Shown one piece after another: positions 21,006 to 34,426 of a stretch of 64,000 nt of DNA. The notes below the pieces were generated by a model. The model had not been told where the DNA came from. It worked only from the letters and a program-made list of their open reading frames with translations, and searched no databases. The number at the start of each line of letters is the position of its first letter. The first letter of the stretch is position 1. This DNA is from Antitrichia curtipendula (lineage: Eukaryota > Streptophyta > Bryopsida > Hypnales > Leucodontaceae). The stretch is taken from positions 28,554,574 to 28,618,573 of the forward strand of contig OX579633.1 of NCBI GenBank assembly GCA_951230915.1. Reading direction: 5' to 3'. A program made the position numbers and the translations under genes.

Positions 21006-21838
21006 GAAAAAAGTATCATAGGAAGGAAAAGCACAGAAAAATTCTCTAAGTAGAAAAACTAGAAAAGTACATAATCTAATGAAAATAGGTACTTTCACTA
21101 CAGTTTCACCATTCAACTTGTAAATAAGAGGAAAATCGTTTTTTTTTTAAACTAAAATTTGTCAATTTGGAAAGTCTTCATGGTAAAGAGATTTCACCAA
21201 AAAAATGATTTTGAAATCATCTTCAATGTTCAGAAGTATGTGCATAAGAAAGCCCTCTTTGCATGAATGTAGAAGACATAAAACTAAATATTTTTAAATT
21301 TGCCGTGGTAGAAACATGACTTCTTACTATGGCAATAGACCATAGAAATTTCAACTCTAAATCATTAATTTTGGGTTCTCCCTGGTACTAAAAAAAACTA
21401 AACTGCAAATTCTGACAAATTAGCTAAATTTAAATTTAAATATCAAATGATTTTTTCAAATTTCTAAAAAATAAGGAATTTGATAGATATCAAATTAGAT
21501 ATCTTTAATAAAAATTTCAAGTTAATTGGATTCATGCTTCAAAAGTTATAGTGGATGACAACTCCATCATTCTAGTTGTGATGCAAAATAGTATCGGTCT
21601 TTCTTGCAATCACCCCAATCTCTTGTGTGTGAGCATAGTGAATATTCTCTATCACTCAAATAGGGCGCACATAAAGAAGTGTTGGGTAGTCCAAAAGTAC
21701 ATCCATATTGAGCACTTGCAAATAATGGACTTCGAGGTGGTGGAACATTGGATGTTGTAGCTTGAGGAAACAATGTACCACTACATTGCACCAGTAGCAT
21801 GTCCATGCACGCTACAAGAATGCAAATTCAGTTCTATA

Positions 21839-23036
21839 TTAGCTCATGAAATTTCAAGGCCATTTTTCGTCAAAAAACACTCAAAAATGCCATTTTCAAT
21901 GCAAAAAAATAAAATTTAAACAATGTTTCTTTTAAATCAAAGTAGGTATAAGATAAAAAGAAAAACTAAATTGTTGATAGCTCTAACTAAAGATGGAATT
22001 GAAATACACTAATTCCATCAATAAGATTATTCTAGAAAGCAAACAAAACTACGTAAAACTATTTTTTGAGTGTTTTTTTGCAAAATTGTTAAATGCAATT
22101 TCAGTTCCATATTAGCTCATGAAGTTCCAAGGCCATTTTTTGTCAAAAAACACTCAAAGATGCCATTTTCAATGCAAAAAAATAAAATTTAAACAATGTT
22201 TCTTTTGCATCCAACGATAGAATCTTACAGTAAACTAGTATAAAAATGTCTTAAAGAAGTTTCATAAACTTTGATCATATCACTGATAAGATACAAGCAT
22301 TTAAAGTGAAGCAAAAAACCTTTAACTTTAGCTCCAAGCTTCACTCTAAATCTAACTAGATTATAAAGCTTTGATTCCTCTTAATTAAATTTTTTTGTAC
22401 TACAGATAATGGATTTAAATTTATTTATGTTAAAAAACTAAGTTGAGAATTTAGGAAAAAAAATTCAAATGTTCTTTTGGAGGGGTTCATTCTTTAAAGA
22501 ATTATTAAATCAAAATAGGTACAAGATAGAAGGAAAAACTAAATTGTTGATAGCTCTGAGATGGAATTGAAATACACTAATTCCATCAATAAAATTATTC
22601 TAGAAAGCAAACTAAACTACGTAAAACTATTTTTTGAATTGTTTTTTGAAAAATTGTTAAAATTGACTTTGAAAACGGATTCAATACATTATTTTCTCAA
22701 GAATTTGATAAGACTACTCACAAAACAAGAAGCTTTCAAACTTTCACATCACTTATCCAAATGGAATGAATCAAACCTTTGCACATAGACAAAAATATAA
22801 TCTATATGAATTAAATTTTTTTTTTAAATCTTTCAAGTTCTTTTATTTTTTGGGCTGCCTACGATTCCTTATTTGGGCTTATAGTGACATAACTTTTATT
22901 CCAAGGCACCATCTAAAATTATATTAAAAATTAAAAATTATATTCCCCCAAAGCTAATTAGTTTTCCTATATTGAAAAAAATTTGAAAAATCTTGCCAAA
23001 AATTGAGATCATGTAGGTACCAAGGCTTTAAGGGAG
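21839..23036. mobile_element. Two overlapping/duplicated degenerate piggyBac-like copies
   Basis: The same diverged left part occurs twice: 'tagctcatgaa' followed by 'tcaaggcc' and 'gtcaaaaaacactcaaa' starts near 21839 and again near 22104. A second shared block, 'ctagaaagcaaac' followed by 'actacgtaaaactatttttt', occurs near 22033 and 22601. The right end near 23024 reads 'ccaaggctttaaggg'. It looks like one element partly duplicated or hit by a relative. Confidence 0.55.
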
Positions 23037-26000
23037 GGCGAAATAGTTCCAGACTGCACCAGAAAAAAATAATTTGGCTATAAAATGATGACAAATTATA
23101 AAGTTTTAGCCATCAAACTTCAAATCGAGGAAAAATTGCTAGATTGTGGATGAAACATAATTATAGATATGTCATTCTCTCTCCATCGTGAAATAATTGT
23201 CTAAAATTTTATTGAGATATTTTTATGCCAATTTCATTGATCATATTGTGAAAAACATAATTAAAAGAAGCTCCAAATTTTTAAATCATCAGAATCAATG
23301 AAGACCAATGCATGTATTCATTGCAACCTAAACAAAATTAGCCACAAGTAAGGTTCCATATGACCTACTCAAAACAATGTTAAAAAAATACGAAATTCAA
23401 AATGGACAATCATTTTGGGATGGAAGAAGTATGTGCTAATTTGATATTTTCTATCCAATATGTGAATGAATGTTGAAATGTGGAGCACTACTATAACATT
23501 TTCATCACCACTTTGGCACTTCATAGAAATGAAAAAATAAAAAGCCCCGGTAGGTACCCAAGGGATTTCTTTTGGAATGGTGTCTTTTAGATTGCCATGG
23601 TGTGACATTCTCGAGCAGAAATTTTAGCTTGGAAAACTACAACTAGAATAGACTTAAACATCATAAGGTAAGTACACCTAAAATTGCAAAACAAACAATT
23701 CAACAAGGTTGGTATTATTATATTGAAAAACTTTTGGTGGGATCTTGTTGGAAGCTAAAAGAGGACTCTCGATTTTTTAAGAATGCATTTTTTGGACATC
23801 ATAGGAATAAATTACAAATTTTCAAAGTGTTGAAAATAGGATTAGGGTAATCAACTATAGACTCTCATGAATAGTAGAAGTACTTTTTAGGCAAGAATTT
23901 AGTACATCCTAGGCAATTTAAAGGGTAGTTACCTTATAGTATTGGCATTTGAAACACATCCAATTTCTTGAAATTTTGACTATTTCAAAAATATAGCAAA
24001 ATTTCAATTTTTGACATTTCAAACAAACCTTGCCTACAGTTAAGATAGCCAATCTTTTTTGATCACCTAAACAATTTATCATATATGCAATATGGGTATG
24101 ATGAGGGAATTTTTTTTTCCCATTTAGAAAAAGAGATTTTAGAAGGATTTCATCATTTTTTACATTTTTTTTTTAATAACAAAATTATCATTAACTTTTT
24201 TTGTGAAGATTTTGTTCAACCTATTCTTGTTATATAGGTTACACTATTCCCGACCATAGGTTGATTACAATATTGACAATGCTTCAATGTAAGTGATAAT
24301 TGTAGCTTCTAATGTACATTTTGTGACCATTGTATGCTTTCAATGTACACCTTTCGAACATTTGTGCTGCTTCTACTCTGAACTATCATCATAAACTGCC
24401 ACCTAAACTATAATTGATTGGAAACATAGCAACCTAACGAGCAAAAACGGGTGGTTGATCAGAAAGGGTCCGACAACCTTACTATTTATTATGAGTATGA
24501 ATGTTAAGATATCACAATGAAATTTTGTTTGCAATAAAATTCTCTTTTATTTCAGCCAACAAAACTACAAGTTTCATTTTCATCAAAAAGTTGCTTGTTT
24601 TATTTCCAAAATCAACTCGGGGGGAGGAGGGCAATGTGTAAAAAATCTAAGGGGATAGGTGCGAACACCAAGTATTTTTTAGGGGGGTATTATTTATTTA
24701 TTTTTTAAAACACGTTATCATTATATAATTTCCTACTTTGGGTTATTAGAGAAGGGTCTTGCATTACTTATAATTCTAAATTGATATGAATAAATGATAT
24801 GGTAATTTAGATTAAAAAAATAATTCTACAACAACTTTTGTCCTACATTAAATTTGTTTCAAACTTTCTTTTCTTTCCCCCACTAATGACTACTTACAAC
24901 TAGAACTTAACAAAAAAGTGTAGTCAATACTACTATTGTATCTTCCATAAAAATTGTCAATGACACTCATTTACTAGGTAGGTATCATATTATTGAATTC
25001 TATCAATTAAACTTTAAATTTAGGTCCTTTTTGCATGATAAATATGAATGATATAGAGATCGCTTTTTAATATCAACTTTACTTTAACCTACATTGTTTG
25101 ATTCAATGTACATGTCTTCACAGTATGCACAATAATATGTAAGATTTATTTTTGCACTATCATGGTAGTATGAAATCATAGTATGAAATAGATGCAACTG
25201 CAACTTGGCGTAAGTGTCGCCAGCTTGATAGAAGAATGGACTGAGGAGCTTCGGACATGCGTTGTCGTCTACAAGGAAAAACAACTTTATCTTGAAACTC
25301 AACGCCATTTTCCTCACAACCCTAAACCGACACCTTCAATTTGCAAACACATAACAATAGCCCTAAACTGAAGATAGTGGAAAAGACAGACTAGGGGATC
25401 TCCAAACTCCAAAGCGGACCCTGAACCCTGAACCCTGAATAGCTAAAATAGTGAACAGAGGGCCCAGAACAGGAACCGCCACATTCCAAAATTAAATGAC
25501 AGCCACCTAAAGCCAACCAATGTCTATTGTAGAAATTAGTAAAGTCTATAAAATCATTGAACACTTTGAATATGCCACTCACAAGGTAGCAACATTTAAT
25601 ATTTTGGGCCAAAAAAAAAGAATAAAAAGGGGGGTATCCTAGGTCTAATTTTTTTCTAACTAAACATGTTTTTCTATACCCTTTAGTAGTTTTAAGACAT
25701 GTCATGTCATTTTTGTACCCTCTAGTATATAAAAATAAATTATAATTTTTATCTCAAATGTTTTTTAGGCACCCTATCATTTGTTTGCACGTAGTTTTCT
25801 ATTGCTACCGCTCACTGCCCCCCCCTGCGAAAATCAATCAATCTTCATTTTATCTACCCAACCTGCTAGTTGTAAGTTTTACAGACAAATATAGCATAAA
25901 CTTTTTCCAAATCAAATCCAACAAACCAAAAACAAGCCCTTTGTAGTCATGATAAATTCAATCCATACTTTAAATTAGGCTCTTTGTTTGTTTGTTTATT

Positions 26001-26206
26001 ACGGTGAGATTTCCAGAATCGTGAATCCTCAAACTGCATTTTTGGTACCATTGAAAAATTCTCTTTGAAGAAGAGTGCACAAGCTTTGTTTCGTGGTGTT
26101 TGGACATATAGTGTGAAAGTTATTGATTTTTGAAGTTTTTGTGAATTCATAAATTAGAAAATTACTTTTATTTTTGTCTTGGTTGTGGCAACAACACAAG
26201 ACACAC
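23037..26206. other. AT-rich intergenic DNA
   Basis: No recognised gene is present. A patch around 25200-25500 has higher GC and a minus-strand frame (25084-25317) beginning with an ATG. Its product has no domain I recognise, and I see no convincing following exon. Confidence 0.45.
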
Positions 26207-26430
26207 TAAAGTAGTATGCTGTAAAACTGCCCCTCTCCTTCAAATTGCCCCTAGTATTAGCAATCAAAAAAAATTGTTTTTCTATTGCAAATGCCTTTGA
26301 TTTTCCCACATCTCTTTACAAGTTGCATGCATGGATAGATTTGGGGAGACCTACGGTCACAAATAGGTACCTAGGCCCGAAATCTTTGAAAATTTATAAG
26401 TAACTCAAAAATGCTTGAAAAAATGCAAAG
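26207..26430 (-). repeat. MITE-like repeat (TAAGGTAGGAGGCTC family), inverted partial copy
   Basis: On the minus strand this copy contains 'tttgtgaccgtaggtct', 'gcaacttgtaaagagatgtg' and ends 'catactacttta', matching the plus-strand copies at 1-206, 1670-1996 and 13245-13457. The other terminus is not recognisable. Confidence 0.6.
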
Positions 26431-27322
26431 CATGAGCATTATCGAGTGTTGGGAAGAGTTCATATTTTAATCACATAAAAACAAATTGCACTTAAAGTTG
26501 GGTGAAATCCAAGAGTGATTGATATTATGACTGTATCATGCAAAATTGATTAGAGGTCAAAGTTGAATTGGTAGATTTTCATAACCGTGCCCCCCTATTT
26601 TCAACGTTCACACTTTGAAGAGAGTGCAACAAGCATCTGTTTTTTTCTCGAATTGTTCTGGGCCGCACTTTTTGGGAACGTGCTTCGAATTGGGTGATCG
26701 TACCATCTTGACCCATAGTACCCCTGCTAGTTACTTAGGCTTTATTTGCCTTCGACATTTGTAGCATGTCTCAGATTGTACTCTACACTGAGGTAATTTT
26801 TGTGTGTTATCACGGTGATTCGATGGTGATTCGATAGTGCGATACCCAAAGAATTAGTCACCTCCATGTGCAAACAGACCTCCCTTTTTCCTTCTTTTTT
26901 TTTGGTGTTGAAACAGTAATGCAGTAGCCTTTCATTACAGGTTTTGGTTGGAGAAAAAACAGAGTACAGGACAGACTACTGTATACGTGTACGGTAGGTA
27001 CCATCATCATCACTCTGTGTACTACTCTGCCCCAAAATAATAATTCCGTGCTTTGGAAACAATGGTTAAAATAAGGTCAGTTTGGAATTGCACTGTGGAA
27101 TTGCACTACAAAAAACAAATATGCAGAAAACAAATATAGTACTGTAATATAACAAGTACTGTAATGGTACACATATTGCAAGCATGCAATGTTGTCGTAC
27201 ATACTATAAGTACACAATACCATTTTGGGGGGGACAAAATCTGAGGCTTATTTTAACTGGTGTTCCCAAACCAAATAATTATTTTGGAGCAAAGTAGTAT
27301 ATATTTAAAATCAATATGTATG
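26431..27322. other. Intergenic DNA, no gene recognised
   Basis: Base composition is more mixed than in the flanks, particularly near 26600-26760, but no exon or domain is identified. Confidence 0.5.
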
Positions 27323-27637
27323 TAAGGTAGGAGATTCTAAAAGCGCACGGGCTCTAAAAATCACCCACTTCCTCAAATGTATATTATTTGTACATGTTGC
27401 TTTTCTGTAGCCTTTAGCAATGTACAAACAATGTACATTTTAGGGGGTGGGCAATTTTAACTTCAAAATTTTATAACTAATTTCACAAAGCTCCCCAAAA
27501 ACATGAAGCGACTTGGGTTAGATGCCAATTCCACTTGTCTATGAAGGAATGTTTACTGGAAAATGTTTCAAGAACCTTCACCTCCCCAAAATACAGTTTT
27601 AGCCCTTGGGTGGGCAATTCATAGACCTCCTACTTTA
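27323..27637. mobile_element. MITE, 315 bp, related termini
   Basis: The left terminus TAAGGTAGGAGATTCT and the right terminus AGACCTCCTACTTTA are imperfect inverses. They match the termini of 13043-13457. The interior differs from that copy, so it is a separate subfamily or a diverged member. Confidence 0.55.
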
Positions 27638-28410
27638 TTGGTATCCAAATGTCGGTGCGTTGCAACCTCCTTTCACTTGCCAAGAAAATAAGAAAATCTG
27701 AGCATTCTAATAATAGTAATAACTAGGCACGGCATTAAAAAGTGGCGTTTTGTGCGGTACCCACCTTATCCCTTCGCTGCTCCAGGTTTTCAAGTTTCTG
27801 ACACTTTCATAATTGTGACGTGCTTCACTCATTCACTGACTTCTCGTGGGAGTGGAGGGCTCCAGAAATATGCCTTAGGCTACCCATAATGGCACTTTGC
27901 AAAATATTTTCATTTTTTAGGTGACAACCAGCCCTTTTTTTAAGCTTTTTGAGAAAGTGCCAGGGTGGCGATCACTTAAAATTTGGTGAAGCATTGTATC
28001 TCTACATTCATCCATCTTTTGGATCAAAAAAGACTTTTCAATCATATTTATGCACTTTTTCATCCTAATTTGGTGACTTCATCCACATTTTAAATAAAAA
28101 TGGAAAATTTTTGGCGGAAAAAGATTACTTTTATCTGGCGAAAAGTAGAATTTTATTTTGAAATGGTGCTATTTGGCCCCATGGTGCCAAAAAAAGGGCT
28201 AGTTTGGAAACATTGTGGCAAATACAAGTTCTGCCAATTTCCAAAACCTCTTGTCATTCATCATGTAGAGTCAATACATACAAAAATTATGTAATCAAAA
28301 TTGCATATCAAAAATTGGCCTCCTTCAATTGACACCCCTAGAATGAAGGAGCTACAAAACTCATAACCTTCTTGAAGCGGAAAGGCCACATAACCATTGG
28401 TTGAGTCTAT

Positions 28411-28646
28411 AGTAGTGCAATGAGCCTCTTGCGGAGTCTCTTGTTTTATCCTTGGGGAAAACGTAAGAACCTTTTATTTGCTATACAATTTAAAAAAAAA
28501 AAATCTTGAGTTCATATTTGCAATCAGAGGCTCCAAATTAGCTAGGAGGTATGGAGATAAATACAATTAACACAACACAAAATAGGGGGCTTTTTTTTAC
28601 ATTCACCCTTGGGTTGGACCTCTGCAAAAAGGCTCGTTGCACTACT
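28411..28646. mobile_element. MITE, 236 bp, with ~28-bp terminal inverted repeats
   Basis: The left end AGTAGTGCAATGAGCCTCTT matches the inverse of the right end AGTAGTGCAACGAGCCTTTT. The interior ('gagttcatatttgcaatcag', 'acacaaaataggggg') recurs in the larger composite at 30123-30908. No clear target duplication is seen. Confidence 0.65.
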
Positions 28647-28929
28647 AAGGTAGAAGTCTCAAAAACAATTCGGGCATTAAGAACCGTCCCTACAGAAGTG
28701 CCCAAAACAGTGCACATGGATGTAGAAATGGAAGTGATTTTGTGTGGTGAGAAACTACCATTCCATGTGTGTGGTTTTAGGCTATTGAGCAAGTGACATG
28801 GTTCACAATTATGTGTGATTTCGCTCATAATAAAGTCTTGAATTTGGTGAGGTCTGCAAAATGGCACTGAAATGTCAAAAAATAGCAAAAAAACACATTT
28901 GAGGCTGAACCTCCTTCTACTAAAATGCT

Positions 28930-29410
28930 TCTCAGTCATTCATAGCTTCTCGGATTCATGTGAAATTTTAGCCACATAAACTAGACTAGTATGCATAACT
29001 TTTCTATAATAATTTATTGGAAATGGACATTGTATGAAGAAGAAACAAACCGCCGAAGTTCATTGTAAATAATCCAAAAATGTCCGGATTTTGAACTTCG
29101 AATTGCTCCCAAACATTCAAAACAACTTGGATAGACATGAAAAATTTACCACACTAACTAGACTGTAAGGGGAACATAATCCAACAAATTTTATTGAAAA
29201 ATTACATTATATGAAGGAGATGTAAGCCCCCGAAGTTGCAACCATCAAATGCAGTTTGGTGAACTCAAATTGAGTCTGTGAACTTAGATTGGCTTTCAAG
29301 AAATCAGTATATCTTGGATTGATCTGAAATTTTTATCAGACAAACTAGAAGAGAGAGCGCAACTTTCTCAACACGTTTTGTTGAATTTGGACATCAGATG
29401 CAAAAGTTAC
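28930..29410. repeat. Degenerate tandem repeat, three units of about 180 bp
   Basis: Three units starting near 28940, 29120 and 29300 share a pattern: 'ttggat' then 'gaaat/aaaatttt', 'aactaga', 'caac' and 'ttggacat/ttacat' then 'atgaag/atgcaa'. The units are strongly diverged. They may derive from a retroelement LTR, but no LTR ends were identified. Confidence 0.4.
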
Positions 29411-30122
29411 AGCAATTTGAAATGTACTTCAAACTATGCCTGGGGCATTTAGAGTCTGCAATAAGTTTTGATTTACAATGGGGAGTCAATTGAATGGAAA
29501 TGCACAGTGGATCATTCTTAAACTCACTAGCTCCATTCAAAGGCATGTTCTGATTCATCAAAGTTGTACCTATGAGCATTAATAGAGACCTAGGCACCTC
29601 TGACTTTGAAAAATCATATCTTATTCATTCCAAGTCAGAAAATTAAAATTAAAATTTCCACTGTTGTATTCCTCATTTCTCTTTCTTCCAAAAATATGTA
29701 AAAAGTCTTTGGGTCCACCCATTTCTGCATTTCTGCACAGGGGTCTTTTTTCTATTAGATGAGTGCTTTCTGAGCCTTCTACCTTATAGACTCGACCCAC
29801 AACCATTTGTCCAAAAACCAACCCAAAAAACACCCTGAATCCAATCCAATCCAACTTTTGGAACCTGGCGATATTTAGCCGAAACGGAATGGCTGTCCGT
29901 GGGGACTAGAACGATAAAAAGGTCACACCTACCAGTGCAAGTCATCTGGTTGTTGACGCAAGCATCGCATCATACCCGTGTGTCTGTATGTACAACTTTG
30001 GGTTGAAATATCAATGCGCCTGGGGCTTGCCAGGCGACTCGGTCACGGGCTCAGACTACTGGACACTCCATCTAATCCGAACTTTCACAGAGATTCTAAG
30101 ATAACTATCCAGGTTGAGACTA

Positions 30123-30908
30123 CAGTGCAACCAGAGCCTCTTGCGGAGGCTCTTGTTCTACCCCTGCTGGGGAAAACGCAGGAACCTTTTATTTGCTACG
30201 CAATTTGTTTTCCGGCAAGCATTAGATGGTTTTTGGGGGGTCTGGAGGGCCGTTCGGGCCTGTTCCCAGCGCTGTTCCCCCGGCAGCAAAAGAACGGCCG
30301 CTATCAGAAAAAAAAAATTTCAAAAAATTTCAAAAAAAATCTTAAAATCTTAAAATCTTAAAATGGAAAAACAAGAAGAACAATTTTTTTTTTTTTTTTT
30401 TTAAATTTTTTTTTTGTATGACGTGGCAGTCGCTGTGCCATGTCACGCAGCTGCTGCGACGCAGTTCGAGACAGTTTCGGAGTCTGGGAACCCTGGGGAA
30501 CTCGCAGCCCTCCACAGGGGCTGAAAAACATGTAATGTTTTGAGTTCATATTTTTGCAATCAGAGGCCCCAAATTATCTACAAGAAGTTTTAACAGTAAA
30601 ATGAATACTGCACAAAATAGGGGGTCTTTCTTTTTATATTCACTTGTGGTTGGACTGGACGGCCAGAGAAAATTGACCCCAACATTGCTCCAACAAAGGA
30701 TAATTGAAAAAAATTGCCACCTATTTTGTGCTGTGCTGCGTTTATTGATAATTCATCACCTCTCCCATGTAATTTGGGGCCTCTAATTGCAAATATGAAT
30801 TCAGAATTTCAAAACATTATCATAGGTTGCAAATAAAAAATTCCAGTGTTTGCGCTTGTCGGGCAATGAGGGTCGCAATTCACCCTGGACCTCCGCAAGA
30901 GACTCGAC
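30123..30908. mobile_element. Composite foldback related to 28411-28646
   Basis: The left end 'gagcctcttgcggaggctc' is inverted at the right end as 'cctccgcaagagactc'. A second inverted pair inside, near 30530-30625 and 30700-30828, carries 'ttcatatttgcaat' and 'gaggccccaaatta'. A GC-rich segment with A and T runs (about 30200-30515), absent from the copy at 28411, lies in the left half. Small frames such as 29978-30361 read through this element and are not genes. Confidence 0.5.
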
Positions 30909-32175
30909 CATATGTTTCCCTTCGTTCCGCCATTCGTAAAATGAAATGTGAACACGCAGCCACTCATGTGGGTGGTGCCCACTGCCCAGTGGCTGCACCA
31001 CCCACCCGGGAGCAAGTCAAGATAGGGTACTTGTGCAGTCAAAATCAATGCGGGGCCCTGACTGATAGCCCATTGGACTGACTTCCTGTAGGTAGGGAAG
31101 TGATTATGAAGTTGGGCCATCTGTAAAACCTGGGTTGATTTTGCAACACAGGTTTGAATTGGCCGGCTTGGTTTCCAGAGGCTTTCCCAAGTAGAAGAAT
31201 CGCGAACCGATCCAAGAAGCTTGGAAGGCAGCGACGGATTCAGTCGAACTAGAACGTGAGACTATTGATCAATGATGTGGGAGCTTCTTCGGTGGGTGAG
31301 TCCTGGACTTCTGGAACTTACTGTATGTATTCCCCAAACCCCAACAGTCCTTGCTGAACAAAACGCCACTCACAACTCGCTTGCTGCACCCATTAATTGA
31401 AGCCACGGAATATTAGTTTTATTAATCCCACTTCACCGTCAAAGGTGGACTGATATGCATGGAAATATCTATTTCTGACGGAGTCAATTACTCTAGGAAT
31501 GGAACTTCAAAAGCCGCCAGAGAGGGACAAATAGGGTTTTGCAGAGACTCTGCAGTAGAATTGTAGGCTAATTTATCCATGGAAAGCATTGTGTAATCCC
31601 AGTTCTGTAATCCCAGTTCAGTCTGCAGCTTAAACCACGGGCCTGACTCAATACCTTCAGCATTAGGCGCAGTGTCGGCATTGGGTGCTGCTTCTCCTGC
31701 GTCCGCATGTGCTTTGACCAACGTTCGGTCTTTGAGAAGTTAAGGCTGGGCTCTGGAGAAACGCGGAGGCGCAGCTGCTGTATCCTCGATTACAACAAGT
31801 GTCAACTTGCCGGCATTGATGCGAAGTCCTCACCGAGGTGCTGCCACAAACTACTGTCTCCATGCCTCGATCGCAGAAACAGCGCGCAAGATCTAGAAAG
31901 GAGAGATCAACGCTGAGCAGTGACCGAGCTCTCAGCTTGCCAGGCTCAATTCCTTTAAGTAGTCCATATCTTACCTCACTGCTTTCATCAAGCTATTCTC
32001 CATCACAACGCCTCTCAGCAAGCTTTAGAGTACAACTCTGGCAACTCTGGATACGATTTTCTGCACAAGAGATTAGATGGTTGTAGCAAAGTGAGCTAGC
32101 TGTGTTTATAGAGACTGCAATTTGGAAAGGAGAAAGTAGACTGCGCGCAGGGAGAAGCTTGACGCCGGGAGCAAG
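30909..32175 (+). promoter_or_regulatory. Upstream region and presumed promoter/5' UTR of glutamate decarboxylase
   Basis: GC content rises through this stretch toward the start codon. An imperfect hairpin with arms 'gtgggtggtgc' and 'gcaccaccca' lies near 30968-31003. A TATA-like 'tttataga' lies near 32104-32111, about 70 bp before the ATG. Its use is not shown. Short frames here have no domain. Confidence 0.35.
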
Positions 32176-34426
32176 ATGGCGCTCACGACGGTTAGGAGCA
32201 TGAAGGAGACGCGGGAACACAACACCATCGACTCCATGTTTGCCTCCAGATATGTGCAGTGCGATCTTCCCAAGTAAGTTTGCGGAGACTGACGACTTTC
32301 TCATCTTCTGAGACAATTCTTAGCATATAGGCAGTGACCATCTCGTGCTTTCAAGAACGATCATGTCTCGCATTTTGGAAAAAACAGGGGAAAAAGCAAT
32401 CTCGTTCTAACAATGGTACCTTCATTTGTTTTTTTTGAAGGTTCTCTATTCCGAAGCAAGAAACGCCCAAGGATGCCGCTTATCAGATCATCAGCGACGA
32501 GCTCATGCTAGACGGCAACCCTCGCTTGAACTTGGCCTCGTTCGTGACGACATGGATGGAGCCCGAGTGTGACAAGCTCATCATGGCCTCCCTCAACAAG
32601 AACTATATTGACATGGACGAATACCCTATCACCACTGAGCTTCAGGTAATTTCAATCTGTTGAGAAATGTAATGCCGGTGCTTTGAAAGATGGCGTTGCT
32701 TGCATGATGTGGATCTGCACGCTACGGTAGACGCTAATTAATGAGGAACTGTGATTTGTACAGGACCGCTGCGTGAACATGATTGCCCGCCTGTTCAATG
32801 CACCACTTAAGACTGGTGTACAAGCCGTCGGAGCTGGTACAGTGGGATCGTCGGAGGCCATCATGCTCGCTGGTCTTGCCTTCAAGAGGAAATGGCAGAA
32901 TGAGCGAAAAGCGGCGGGGAAGCCTTGGGACAAGCCCAACCTGGTCACAGGTGCAAATGTACAGGTACGTCAACGAGGCTCTAGAGAAGTGCATTAACCA
33001 ATAACCTTGGTGAATTAAGAGCTCTCCAAATCTGAGACAGATCCGGTTCTTGTAGGTCTGCTGGGAAAAATTCGGACGATACTTCGAAGTAGAACTCCGG
33101 GAGGTGAAGCTCACAGAAGACTACTACGTCATGGATCCGAAAAAAGCAGTCGAGCTCTGTGACGAGAACACTATTTGCGTGTGTGCGATCCTCGGGTCGA
33201 CATACAATGGTGAATTCGAAGATGTGAAGACGCTGAACGACCTGCTGGAGAAAAAGAACGCAGAGAAAGGGTACTTTAGTCTCTCCACTCAAATTCCTCC
33301 AAAGACCTCCATTTCCTGTCGGACACACTCTGTTCTTACTACTTTCCAAAAAGTCAGGGTTACAAGGAATCGAAATCCTCTGTTTTACTTGATTTCTTCA
33401 TTGTGTTTCTGATTTCGTTTTTTCAATTCTGTTTTCATAGACTCTCTCTTCAGCTGTAAGCACACCAAAAGATTGCAAAATGTTAAAACACGGTCAAACT
33501 GTGACGGAATAAGAAATCCCATTACGCAATACTGCTTCTGCAGCTTCAGAATTGAGTGAAATCCGTGCACTGACCAACCGAAGTGAAAATAAACAATCAG
33601 GTGGCACATTCCAATCCACGTGGACGCCGCCAGCGGCGGCTTCATAGCGCCGTTCATCTACCCCGACATCATCTGGGACTTCCGCTTGCCCCTCGTGAAG
33701 AGCATCAACGTTTCCGGACACAAGTACGGCCTGGTGTACGCCGGCATCGGCTGGGTGGTGTGGCGCAACAAGGAGGATCTCCCTGAGGAACTCATCTTCC
33801 ATGTGAACTACCTCGGCGCCGACCAGCCAACTTTCACACTCAACTTCTCCAAAGGCGCGAGCCAAGTGATCGCGCAGTACTACCAGCTCATCCGTTTAGG
33901 GTTCGACGGATACAAGAACATCATGGCCAACTGCGCCACGAACGCCAAGTTCCTCACGGAAGCCATCGAGAGCCTGGGCCGCTTCAAAATTTTGTCGAAG
34001 GAAATCGGCGTCCCCGTGGTGGCGTTCTCTCTGTTGGACAACCACGACCATGACGAGTACGAGATCAGCGACGGACTGCGAAGGTATGGGTGGACGGTGC
34101 CTGCTTACACTATGGCGCCTGATGCGCAGGACGTCACACTCCTGCGAGTGGTGGTGCGCGAGGATTTCAGCAGATCCCTTGCTGATCGCCTGGTGACGGA
34201 CATCAAGCGCGTGCTGGCGTTCATGGACGCCAGGCCGAGCAAGCTCATTCAGTCCGTGACGGAGGCGGTGCAACAGGAGAATCAGGAGCTAAACTCGCCG
34301 CGACCGAAATCGGCTGCTGATGTGAAGAAAATGAACGCGTTCAGCCTCACCTTGAATCCCAAGAAGTTAGACTCGTTCGGACCCCGATCCAGCCCGCTTA
34401 ACAGCCCTCGCGCTGGCATTTGTTAG
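32176..34426 (+). CDS. GAD: Glutamate decarboxylase (EC 4.1.1.15), five exons
   Basis: The enzyme makes GABA and CO2 from glutamate in the cytosol using pyridoxal phosphate. Exons are 32176-32273, 32441-32645, 32764-32964, 33056-33270 and 33601-34426. All junctions are GT-AG and in phase, giving 514 residues, the usual plant length. Conserved blocks include [36 protein letters not shown] (Asp248) and SGHKYG, where Lys281 is the expected cofactor lysine. The C-terminal tail after about residue 450 is unusual. Plant enzymes normally carry a calmodulin-binding helix with a key tryptophan and lysine pair; this tail has several Lys and Arg but no Trp, although it keeps the final GIC. Calmodulin control is therefore uncertain. 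The start gives the standard N-terminus with FASRYV. Confidence 0.96.

Noticed and set aside
25084..25317. Minus-strand frame starting MRKMALSFKIKLFF
   Set aside because: GC is locally raised and an ATG is present, but no domain, following exon or homologue could be named; not enough for a gene call.
25415..25440. CCCTGAA repeats resembling telomere sequence
   Set aside because: There are only about three units and they differ from the plant TTTAGGG repeat; too short to mean anything.
29978..30361. 127-codon forward frame rich in Arg and Lys
   Set aside because: It overlaps the composite foldback element and ends in a poly-A-derived Lys run.
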